A stretch of 64,000 nt of DNA from assembly GCA_946405135.1 (NCBI GenBank), contig CAMJGD010000014.1, positions 23,428 through 87,427 on the forward strand. The letters run 5' to 3'. The DNA comes from an uncultured Clostridiaceae bacterium. GTDB lineage: Bacteria > Bacillota > Clostridia > Clostridiales > Clostridiaceae. Shown piece after piece: positions 1 to 6,247 of this stretch; the stretch's first letter is position 1, and every line of letters begins with the position of its first letter. Under the pieces are notes generated by a model. That model was not told the DNA's origin. It was given only the letters and a program-made list of their open reading frames with translations, and ran no database searches. The translations under genes and the position numbers were made by a program.

Positions 1-150
1 AAGAATGAAATTGATAAACAAATGTTACTAGAACAATGTGGTAAGGTAGTTGAGCTAATAGCGGCAACATGGGAAGATGGAGATGTTAATGTTTATCCTG
101 ATGATTCATTATACAAAAAATATTTTGGATTGCGAATAAAAAAGAAGTAA
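1..150 (+). CDS. 3' end of an unidentified protein (partial)
   Basis: The frame is open from base 1 and reads 49 codons to a TAA at 148-150; the start lies outside the window. The visible tail is acidic then basic, ending in GLRIKKK, and shows no motif I recognise. A strong hairpin with a T run about 90 bases downstream probably ends its transcript. Function unknown. Confidence 0.6.
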   Translation, partial: KNEIDKQMLLEQCGKVVELIAATWEDGDVNVYPDDSLYKKYFGLRIKKK

Positions 151-541
151 CATACCTTATGTACTCTTTATTGGACTACTAAAATTTATTAACAGCTTCA
201 TACGACAATACTTTTAGAGAATACTATAAACAATATATAGAAACAGCAGTTATACTGAAAAGTATTATTGCTGTTTTTTCAGTTATGAAATATAATAAGT
301 TAATTACTGTAGAATAATAGTCAAATATAGTATAAAATATAATTGAACAATCAAAAATAGCTTGAATATTTAGTTGGTCAAAAAAATAAAAAAGAGGATG
401 ATTCTTTTTGTGCGGACCAAGTCTCAACACTAAAGAATATTCCTCGCCTATTCAATATAATATATTATTTATATATTTATTATGTGCATCTTTAAGAATA
501 TTATACAAGCAATATTTTTAAATGTCAATAAGGAGAAAAAT
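151..541. other. Intergenic gap before the HEPN gene
   Basis: About 390 bases with no convincing gene. It contains a strong terminator hairpin at 242-279 and a possible -10 box (TATAAT, 456-461) about 80 bases before the HEPN start. The remainder is AT-rich and I see nothing else I can name. Confidence 0.5.
242..279 (+). terminator. Rho-independent terminator
   Basis: AACAGCA (242-248) pairs with TGCTGTT (269-275), and ATACT pairs with AGTAT around a GAAA loop inside it; a T run follows. It most likely terminates the partial gene at the left edge. Confidence 0.8.
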
Positions 542-2344
542 ATGTTAAAGAATTATAACAATGATTATTTTAGAAATAAGGGAATTAATCAAGATGGAAT
601 TATTATGTTCTTACAAAGATGGTTAGAAATATTTGAACCTAGAACGCTAGATACCTACCAATATTCTATCATAAATATAATTGTGGGAATGAAAGAGTAC
701 TTAGATGTAATTGATAAGACACTGGATGGCTCTTTTTTAACTAATGATAATGTAGAGGCATGTAGATTAGAATTACTACGTACATTTAATGAGGATGATA
801 TAGTAAATAAATATATGAATAGTCTTTCTAATAGAATTAAATGTCATTTAGGAAATGTAATTAAGAAAGACGAAAAATCTAAACTTTTACGTGCAAAGTC
901 GGAAATAAGCTATGGGCTTAAGTTAATTGAACCTAAGTATCAACAATTGGTTATGGATGAACTATTAGATAATATTAAGAGTTTAAATTTCGAAAAGATA
1001 CAATTACATATCAAGGTATTGGCAAGTCTTTGTATATGCAAAGGATGGACACCATATGGAGCATCAACTTTAGTTAATAGACTGTTTTTATTAGATAATA
1101 ATGTAGATATTGATACAGTTTGGGGCAAGTTTGCAGAAGAACTTAATAGGGAACAAGAATTTATAATATATATAAATTTAAAGTTAAATTCAAAAGGAAC
1201 AGGAACTAGTGATAATGAAGTAATAGAGCTTATTAGAAAGTTGGACATACCTATACTAGAGTATGATGATATTATATTAAAACATGAAGGTGTTGATAAG
1301 AGAAAGTTACCAATTAGTAAAGAAAAGAAGTATATGATTTTTACAACACAAGCTAAAGATGTAAAAGCTGCGGCACTAAAGGCATTAAACAGTTTAAATA
1401 ATAAAATAACGATTTTAGCTTTTTATAATAAAATTAGTTCATGGTCGCTAAAAGATCTTGATGGCTTTGTAGTTACAAATGAAACTCTCTATATTTGGAA
1501 ATTTAAAATAGATGATTTATATAAGACGTATTTATTTTTAGATAGCTCAAATAAGGTTTTTGAGAATGCAATGGATGTATATTCAAAAAATAATGAAGAA
1601 ATAATTTTAACTAACAATGCACTAAAAGGTGTATTTAATTATACTAACATCAGTTTAGTATCTGTATATCCAGAGGAAAAGTTCATGAATCTATGGATTG
1701 CTTTAGAATCGTTTATGCGAACTGGTCAATATGATAATATAATTTCTCATATTAAAGAAGTGCTACCTCCTATAGTATGCAAGAGATATATTTATAGGAT
1801 AGTAAGAAATTTTGCAGAGGATTGTTTAAGATGTAAAGTTGAATTAAATTTATCAACTGGATTAATAAATCTCGAGGAAGATTCTAAACAAAATATCGTA
1901 AAAGAAATAATAAAAGCAATCAGGGATGATATAAGCTATAATGAATTACAACAAATATGCTCAGTAAATCTGTTATTAGTTCATAGGTTGGGAGAACTAA
2001 AAGATATATTAAAAGATAATAAATCAATTATTAGTAGGATTAAGAGATACAATAAAACAATTTCCTGGCATATTCAAAGACTTTATCGAGTGCGCAATGA
2101 GATTGCTCATTCGGCATTACAAGAGAGTAATTATTTAGTAGCATATATTGAGCATCTATATGATTATCTAGCAATTTTAATTACAGAAATTGTATTTGTT
2201 TGCAGTGAAAGAAAGATTAAATGTATAAATGAAATATTTCCATATTTAAAAGATAATTACGATGCCTTTGAGAGTATACTTCAAGGAGAAAAAGTGAGCA
2301 TACAAGAATTTCAACTTGAGGATGGTATAATAAACTATTTGTAG
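542..2344 (+). CDS. HEPN-domain protein, possible defence RNase
   Basis: A 600-residue protein. I chose the ATG at 542 because AAGGAG lies just upstream; an in-frame ATG at 482 would add 20 residues without a ribosome binding site. The C-terminal part resembles the ApeA-like/HEPN group: a helix with LWIALES (about residues 384-390) and, in a later helix, VRNEIAH (517-523). The latter gives R518-x4-H523, the Rx4-6H signature of HEPN ribonucleases. The first 370 residues have no recognisable domain. HEPN proteins of this kind often act in anti-phage abortive infection or toxin-antitoxin systems by cutting RNA. No nucleotidyltransferase (MNT) partner is next to it. The base composition is very AT-rich, like the bulk of the window. 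The HEPN call is reasonably firm; the defence role is inference. Confidence 0.7.
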   Translation: MLKNYNNDYFRNKGINQDGIIMFLQRWLEIFEPRTLDTYQYSIINIIVGMKEYLDVIDKTLDGSFLTNDNVEACRLELLRTFNEDDIVNKYMNSLSNRIKCHLGNVIKKDEKSKLLRAKSEISYGLKLIEPKYQQLVMDELLDNIKSLNFEKIQLHIKVLASLCICKGWTPYGASTLVNRLFLLDNNVDIDTVWGKFAEELNREQEFIIYINLKLNSKGTGTSDNEVIELIRKLDIPILEYDDIILKHEGVDKRKLPISKEKKYMIFTTQAKDVKAAALKALNSLNNKITILAFYNKISSWSLKDLDGFVVTNETLYIWKFKIDDLYKTYLFLDSSNKVFENAMDVYSKNNEEIILTNNALKGVFNYTNISLVSVYPEEKFMNLWIALESFMRTGQYDNIISHIKEVLPPIVCKRYIYRIVRNFAEDCLRCKVELNLSTGLINLEEDSKQNIVKEIIKAIRDDISYNELQQICSVNLLLVHRLGELKDILKDNKSIISRIKRYNKTISWHIQRLYRVRNEIAHSALQESNYLVAYIEHLYDYLAILITEIVFVCSERKIKCINEIFPYLKDNYDAFESILQGEKVSIQEFQLEDGIINYL

Positions 2345-2349
2345 AAGGG

Positions 2350-2580
2350 TTGGCAATTAATAATACATCCTATGTAGTCTTTATTGGAGAACGGGGGCAA
2401 ATTGTTATCCCCAAAGAAGCACGTGATATATTCGACATTAACCCCGGAGATACTTTACTTATTCTGGGTGATGAAGAACAGGGAATAGCGGTAGTCAAAG
2501 CTGATGTTATGAAAGAAGTTGCCGTAAAAATTTTAAAAGGATTAGGTCATTTCAAGGGAGGGTTTGATGATGAAAAGTAA
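2350..2580 (+). CDS. AbrB/MazE/SpoVT-family DNA-binding protein
   Basis: A 76-residue protein with one swapped-hairpin AbrB domain: GERGQIVIPKEARD and then INPGDTLLILGD are the typical beta-strand segments (about residues 13-42). Proteins of this type usually sit directly before a DUF998 membrane protein and probably autoregulate the pair, which is the arrangement here. The only available start is a TTG at 2350, six bases after the HEPN stop, with AGAAGGG abutting it and no proper spacing. The original N-terminus may therefore have been lost at the junction. The sequence is visibly richer in G and C than the preceding gene, which suggests a different origin. Confidence 0.75.
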   Translation: MAINNTSYVVFIGERGQIVIPKEARDIFDINPGDTLLILGDEEQGIAVVKADVMKEVAVKILKGLGHFKGGFDDEK

Positions 2581-3184
2581 TATTTCAAACCTTTTGCCCT
2601 TTCTTTTAGCTGCTGATTTGATTATTCCGTTTTTGTTAGCACCGACCTACAAAGGCTATAATCATTTGACGCAAGTAATGAGCGTTTTAGGAAATTCAAA
2701 AGCACCTTTGCATTTGGGTTATAATATTTGGTTGGTTATATTTGGAATCACAATTCTAATTAGTGCTTTTCAGTTATATCCCACTGTTGCAAAAACATCA
2801 GGTGCAATATCTATGCTGCTTTTTGCCGTTATTTGTATTTATGCCATAGGCGGTTGTATTTTATCCGGCATTTTTTCAGTAGGTGAAACAAAAAGCCTTG
2901 AAACTCTTTCAGCAAAGATACATGGATATGGTTCTGTAATCGGCTTTTTACTTTTAACACTTGCCCCTTTATTTGCTGGATTGTATTTTTTCAAAATCTC
3001 TAACGGGTTGCTGGGAGCTTTTTCTTTGGTTTGCTTTGTGCTTGCAATAGCATTTTTTGCGCTATTTGTAATGGCCGATAAACCGAATTATCAAGGGACG
3101 ATTATTGCATTAGAGGGACTATGGCAAAGACTTTCTCTCTTGAGTATGTATCTTCCAATTATGGCTCTATGCTATTTGAAATAA
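2570..3184 (+). CDS. DUF998 family membrane protein
   Basis: About 204 residues of hydrophobic segments: six or seven membrane spans beginning with NLLPFLLAADLIIPFLLA and continuing through NIWLVIFGITILISAF and GFLLLTLAPLFAGLYFF. The pattern of short loops and the N-terminal half fit the DUF998 family, whose role is not established. AAGGGAGGG (2554-2562) sets the start at one of the paired ATGs, 2567 or 2570; the latter has the better spacing. It overlaps the end of the AbrB gene, so the two are translationally coupled. Composition matches the AbrB gene, not the HEPN gene. Confidence 0.75.
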   Translation: MKSNISNLLPFLLAADLIIPFLLAPTYKGYNHLTQVMSVLGNSKAPLHLGYNIWLVIFGITILISAFQLYPTVAKTSGAISMLLFAVICIYAIGGCILSGIFSVGETKSLETLSAKIHGYGSVIGFLLLTLAPLFAGLYFFKISNGLLGAFSLVCFVLAIAFFALFVMADKPNYQGTIIALEGLWQRLSLLSMYLPIMALCYLK

Positions 3185-3234
3185 TTTGATTAAATGATTA
3201 AACTTATAATTATTTATAGAGTGGGAATAAAATT

Positions 3235-3689
3235 ATGGCTTATAAACTAAAAGAAGTAACAATCAGAACGAATAATTCTGAGGAGGGAATAAAAAAATAG
3301 TAGAAATATGGAATGATATTACAAGTGGAAAACTACCAATTCTTTTTGATAGTGAGCATATATTTCAACAAGGCATATCTCCGATTTCAAAATATAGTAA
3401 CTATTCTAGTGATGAAAGTGGGGATTACGACCTTAGTATAATGGCTGTAACAGCTAATTTCTTTAGAGAAATGGAAATAGCGGTGAGCAAAGGTTTATAT
3501 AAAAAATATGATGAAAAAGATGAAAATGGAGAAATAGGTATATGTACAAGAAAAGCATGGGAAAAAGTATGGTGTGAACAAAAATTGGGAGATATAAAGA
3601 GAGCTTTTACTGTAGATTATGAAAGTACAGTTCCAGCTGAATATACTAAAGATGGTAAAGCACATTGTTATTTATTTGCAATAAAGTAA
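3235..3689 (+). pseudogene. GyrI-like/AraC effector-binding protein, frameshifted
   Basis: An ATG at 3235 opens MAYKLKEVTIRTNN and runs into a TAG at 3298 directly after an A7 run (3291-3297). In the -1 frame the sequence continues without a break from the A run to the TAA at 3687-3689. Joined, they give about 151 residues that look like a free-standing GyrI-like small-molecule-binding domain: IVEIWNDI early, then GDYDLSIMAV in the middle, and a DIKRAFTVDYE segment near the end. A one-base deletion in the A run explains it, but the site is also a textbook slippery heptamer (A AAA AAA in the zero frame), so frameshift expression is possible. An internal ATG at 3441 would give only the C-terminal 82 residues. 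Confidence 0.7.
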
Positions 3690-3737
3690 GTGTTGTATAA
3701 AGTCAAATTTGTTGATTAAAAATTAAAGGGGATAATT

Positions 3738-4403
3738 ATGAATAGCAGGTATGATAAATGTGTGAACCAATGGAATAATATTTTTTCAAAGGAAGTACCT
3801 AAAGTTCCAACAAAGTTAACCTCTGGAAATGAAACTCTTGATAAAGGAATTAGGTGGATTTGTAATGGTACGAAAAAAATTCTTGATTTTGGATGTGGAA
3901 ATGGCACTATGCTATTTTTATGTGCTATAAATGGCACAAAACTTAACATTGGAATTGATTTATCAGAAAAGGGAATTGAGGCTGCAAAAAAAAGAGCAGA
4001 GCAAATGACGCAAGGAGAATTTTATTTTAGCCAAGGTGGAATTGATAGATTGATGAATATAGATGATTCAGATGTTGATGCAGTGATTTTATCTAATATT
4101 ATAGATAATTTGTATCCTGATGATGCAGAAGTTCTAATGAATGAAGTGGAAAGGGTTTTGGGAGAAAATGGTAAGGTTTTAGTTAAATTGAATCCATATG
4201 TAACATCAGAACAAATATTAGGATGGAATATAAAGGTTATAAAGGATAATTTACTTGATGATGGATTGATTTTATGGAACAATACAACAGATGAATGGAT
4301 AAAGTTCTTTGAAAGAAAGTTTGATATAAAACAATACGAAGAAATTTACTATCCCGAATATGAACAATATAATAGAATGTTTTGGCTTGTTAAGAGAATA
4401 TAA
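3738..4403 (+). CDS. Class I SAM-dependent methyltransferase
   Basis: A 221-residue protein with a standard Rossmann methyltransferase core. Motif I is ILDFGCGNG (about residues 48-56), followed by an acidic residue at the end of strand 2 in IGIDLSEKGIEAAKKRA, and a motif IV-like region DVDAVILSNIIDNL. AAGGGG lies about eight bases before the ATG. The closing EEIYYPEYEQYNRMFWLVKR is typical of small uncharacterised clostridial methyltransferases. The substrate cannot be read from the sequence. It stands alone between the broken GyrI-like gene and a GNAT gene, so context gives little help. Confidence 0.8.
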   Translation: MNSRYDKCVNQWNNIFSKEVPKVPTKLTSGNETLDKGIRWICNGTKKILDFGCGNGTMLFLCAINGTKLNIGIDLSEKGIEAAKKRAEQMTQGEFYFSQGGIDRLMNIDDSDVDAVILSNIIDNLYPDDAEVLMNEVERVLGENGKVLVKLNPYVTSEQILGWNIKVIKDNLLDDGLILWNNTTDEWIKFFERKFDIKQYEEIYYPEYEQYNRMFWLVKRI

Positions 4404-4495
4404 TGATGTATTGCTTCTATAGTGGAGACATGCTCAATAAAAATTCCAATTATAGAAAAGTTTTCAAGAAGATTATTTATGTTTTGGAGGTTAAT

Positions 4496-5023
4496 ATGAA
4501 ATATATTAAAATAGATACAGAAAGCATCAATCGGGAATTGTTTGATCACTTTCGGCGTCATCAAACAGTAACAAAATGTTGGAGAAAAATTGATGGCAAG
4601 TGGTGCATCAAAGAAATTAATTTTATCGACGACTGGACAGAAGAAGAATACTCTGAATTAGTTGCTTGCTTAAAAAATACGGTAGCAACGGGAGGAATGG
4701 TACTTGGAGCATTCTCTAATAAATGGCTGAAAGGATTTATATCCGTAGAACCTAACTTATTTGGGGAAAATAAAGAGTATTTAGATTTATCTAGCATTCA
4801 TGTTTCAGAAGATATGCGAGGGAAAGGCATTGGAAAAGAACTGTTTCAACAGGGGAAAGAATGGGCAAAAGAGCATGGAGCAAAGAAACTATATATTTCA
4901 GGACATTCAGCAGTAGAGAGCCAAGCATTTTACCATGCAATGGGATGCGTGGAAGCACAAGAATACAATAAGGAACATGTAGAAAAGGAGCCTTGTGATT
5001 GTCAGTTAGAATGTAGGGTTTGA
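4496..5023 (+). CDS. GNAT family N-acetyltransferase
   Basis: A 175-residue acetyltransferase. I chose the ATG at 4496, which has TTTGGAGG seven bases upstream, over longer in-frame options at 4403. The acetyl-CoA pyrophosphate loop is visible as SEDMRGKGIGKELFQQG (R-x-x-G-x-G, about residues 103-112), preceded by the beta-strand LSSIHV and followed by KKLYISGHSAVESQAFYHAMG, the usual C-terminal GNAT strand and helix. The substrate is unknown. It closes with a cysteine-bearing tail (PCDCQLECRV). Confidence 0.85.
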   Translation: MKYIKIDTESINRELFDHFRRHQTVTKCWRKIDGKWCIKEINFIDDWTEEEYSELVACLKNTVATGGMVLGAFSNKWLKGFISVEPNLFGENKEYLDLSSIHVSEDMRGKGIGKELFQQGKEWAKEHGAKKLYISGHSAVESQAFYHAMGCVEAQEYNKEHVEKEPCDCQLECRV

Positions 5024-5121
5024 ACATAAAACCTAAGCACTAAATTTCAAATTTATATTATTGAGATTAAAGTTTTTAAATAGAAAAAAATTATATGGGT
5101 TTATTTTTTATAAAAATTTGA

Positions 5122-5127
5122 TATAAT
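5122..5127 (+). promoter_or_regulatory. Promoter of the toxin-antisense RNA
   Basis: TTGATATAAT contains an extended -10 (TG-n-TATAAT, TATAAT at 5122-5127). A weak -35 (TTTATT, 5100-5105) lies 16 bases upstream. Transcription would start near 5134 and run toward the toxin gene. Confidence 0.55.
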
Positions 5128-5133
5128 ATAAAT

Positions 5134-5276
5134 AAGAAATACAGATAATAAAAAAAGTAGGGTGCGTCAACACTCTACTGATATACAATTCTAGTTGCTC
5201 AGGCAACTGGTATCACTATATTTTATAGGAATAAAAATAGTAGCATCCAATTGCGAGTCGGGGCTACTATTTTTTT
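5134..5276 (+). ncRNA. Predicted antisense RNA (antitoxin) to the small toxin
   Basis: A region of about 140 bases with no ORF lies between an extended -10 promoter and a terminator. It is convergent with the toxin gene and overlaps its 3' end, the layout of type I systems such as txpA/ratA and fst par. It has an internal hairpin AGTTGC-tca-GGCAACT near 5193-5208. It also carries ACTGGTATCACT (5206-5217), the same sequence that the toxin leader uses to mask its own ribosome binding site. Boundaries are inferred. Confidence 0.55.
5233..5276. terminator. Bidirectional terminator shared by toxin and antisense RNA
   Basis: AAAAATAGTAGC (5233-5244) pairs with GCTACTATTTTT (5263-5274). Each strand ends in a T run, so both convergent transcripts can stop here. 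The toxin stop codon lies inside the stem. Confidence 0.75.
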
Positions 5277-5368
5277 GATATTTTATCTATAAGTAACACT
5301 ATAAATGTTAGTAGTGCTAATAAAAATAAACCACCAGTAAATAGTAACATTAAAACGTCATTACTCAT
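5267..5368 (-). CDS. Small hydrophobic peptide, holin-like type I toxin
   Basis: A 33-residue peptide: MSNDVLMLLFTGG, one strongly hydrophobic helix, then a basic tail ending LIDKISKK. The size, single membrane span and short lysine tail match the putative holin-like toxin (Hol_Tox) type of peptide, related in style to TxpA and BsrG. The start ATG at 5368 has GGGAGGTG directly upstream. The leader from about 5437 folds so that ACTGGTATCAC-TTACCTC covers GGGAGGTGATAC (5372-5406), hiding the ribosome binding site. The gene ends inside a bidirectional terminator shared with a convergent RNA. It is expected to act at the cell membrane. The gene call is firm; toxicity is inferred from the architecture. 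Confidence 0.75.
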   Translation of the reverse strand: MSNDVLMLLFTGGLFLLALLTFIVLLIDKISKK

Positions 5369-5371
5369 TAA

Positions 5372-5406
5372 GTATCACCTCCCTTCATAGAAGAGGTAAG
5401 TGATAC
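5372..5406 (-). promoter_or_regulatory. Hairpin masking the toxin ribosome binding site
   Basis: On the minus strand GTATCAC (5406-5400) pairs with GTGATAC (5378-5372), with GAG/CTC pairing inside. The stem covers the GGGAGG Shine-Dalgarno sequence. Such sequestration is a known feature of type I toxin mRNAs. Confidence 0.65.
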
Positions 5407-5443
5407 CAGTAGCCCACGATTAACTATTAAATTGTACTTTAGA

Positions 5444-5452
5444 ATTATACCA
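5444..5452 (-). promoter_or_regulatory. Toxin promoter (extended -10)
   Basis: Read on the minus strand, TGGTATAAT is an extended -10 element with no good -35. The two-hairpin repeat starts two bases upstream of it, so the repeat occupies the -35 position. Confidence 0.55.
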
Positions 5453-5453
5453 T

Positions 5454-5524
5454 AAGTGAAATTCAAAATCTATGATTTTGATAATTGAACTTACTCCTAT
5501 GAACGCATGTGAATAGTGAGTTTC
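5454..5524 (+). repeat. Two-hairpin repeat module, solo copy
   Basis: It begins AAGTGA, has a first hairpin CAAAATC-tat-GATTTTG, then GAACTTACTCCTAT and a second imperfect hairpin, and ends GAGTTTCA. It aligns along its whole length with the left arm of the element at 5746-5959 and, inverted, with its right arm. Confidence 0.65.
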
Positions 5525-5560
5525 ATCTATGTAGAATGTATACACAAGAATAAAATGGAA

Positions 5561-5681
5561 AAACCTCATTTAGAGTAGTTACGGTGAAGCGTAACATAAG
5601 TAAGTGAGGTTTATAGCTTTAGGTATTGATATGACTTGCCTAAGGCTATTTTTGTAGGTAAAAATACCGTAACATAAGTAA
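5561..5681. repeat. Structured repeat-like sequence with nested hairpins
   Basis: AAACCTCATTT (5561-5571) pairs with AAGTGAGGTTT (5602-5612) around an inner GTTACG/CGTAAC stem. A second hairpin is AGCTTTAGG (5615-5623) with CCTAAGGCT (5639-5647). CGTAACATAAGTAA occurs twice (5590-5603, 5668-5681). Origin unknown; probably a decayed mobile element end. Confidence 0.5.
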
Positions 5682-5745
5682 TGATGAATTAACAAAATGT
5701 GTTATAATAAAAGAGAAAAATAATTTTCAAGTGATATACAAAATA

Positions 5746-5959
5746 GGAATTTAAGTGACGCTCTAAATCTTCGATTTAGCTAGCGGAACTTACTCCTACG
5801 TAGAGTAGCGAAGTAGGAGTTTCCTTTAGTTTATGATACTATAAATGCCTATATATCAAGTTTTTTATCATTATTTATAATGAAACACCTACTCCATTTC
5901 ATTACGTAGGTGTAAGTTCGACTGACCAAATATAAAATTTGGAGTCTCACTTAAATTCC
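5746..5959. mobile_element. MITE-like element with about 75-bp inverted arms
   Basis: GGAATTTAAGTGA (5746-5758) is inverted at TCACTTAAATTCC (5947-5959). Each arm continues as a two-hairpin module: CTAAATC-tt-GATTTAG then ACTCCTAC...GTAGGAGT on the left; CCAAAT...ATTTGG and ACACCTAC...GTAGGTGT on the right. The arms differ at many bases but conserve the stems. The 56-bp centre has no ORF. Weaker similarity extends outward to about 5731 and 5972. No clear target duplication is visible. Confidence 0.65.
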
Positions 5960-5975
5960 AATTTGATACCATGTA

Positions 5976-6080
5976 ATATTAGATGAAGCTACCTCTGCTA
6001 TGGATAATCTTACGGAAGAATTGGTAATGGATGAAGTCATTGATTTATTAAAAAATAAGACTGTTTTATTAAGAGGTTAA
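5976..6080 (+). pseudogene. ABC transporter ATPase C-terminal fragment
   Basis: Thirty-four codons begin ILDEATSAMDNLTEELVMDE, the Walker B and D-loop of an ABC exporter ATPase, and continue to LLKNKTVLLRG then TAA. The H-loop (normally IIIAHR at this point) is missing and there is no start. The upstream part of the gene is absent and the fragment begins a few bases from the inverted-repeat element, so it is a remnant. Confidence 0.75.
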
Positions 6081-6112
6081 AGCATTAATCATTGTTGGAT
6101 CAGTGCTTTTTC
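6080..6112 (+). terminator. Terminator after the ABC fragment
   Basis: AAGCATTAATC pairs, with G-T wobbles, with GGATCAGTGCTT, followed by a T-rich stretch. It probably belonged to the lost transporter gene. Confidence 0.6.
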
Positions 6113-6247
6113 TCTTTGCTATTAAGCTTTAAATTTTAATAGGGATGAAATGGAGATTTAATATATTCTTTTTATATGGGAAAACGGAATTATTTCTATT
6201 ATAATAGTAGAGTACTAAAAATTTTAGAGAGAAGGTTAAAGAATGTA

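Larger units (their letters stand above)
5024..6247. other. Intergenic patch of small mobile and regulatory elements
   Basis: About 1.2 kb between the GNAT gene and polC. It holds a type I toxin-antitoxin locus (about 5120-5452), one solo two-hairpin repeat (5454-5524), another structured repeat (5561-5681), an inverted-repeat element built of two copies of the same two-hairpin module (5746-5959), a broken ABC-transporter end (5976-6080) and a terminator (6080-6112). The order suggests repeated insertion and loss at one site. Confidence 0.7.

Noticed and set aside
224..430. Minus-strand ORF of 68 codons, with a faint resemblance to a transposase N-terminus (NHPLFYFF)
   Set aside because: It has no ribosome binding site, spans a strong terminator hairpin and has no continuation; the resemblance is too weak to call.
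482..541. Earlier ATG start for the HEPN gene
   Set aside because: No ribosome binding site there, whereas AAGGAG sits just before the ATG at 542.
5267..5368. Fst/Ldr-family toxin identity for the 33-residue peptide
   Set aside because: Length and locus layout match, but the residue pattern fits the holin-like toxin style better, and the shared element is an inverted rather than direct repeat.
6176..6247. N-terminal extension of PolC from ATG 6176
   Set aside because: No ribosome binding site and an atypical basic, tyrosine-rich segment; the family-like N-terminus starts at 6248.
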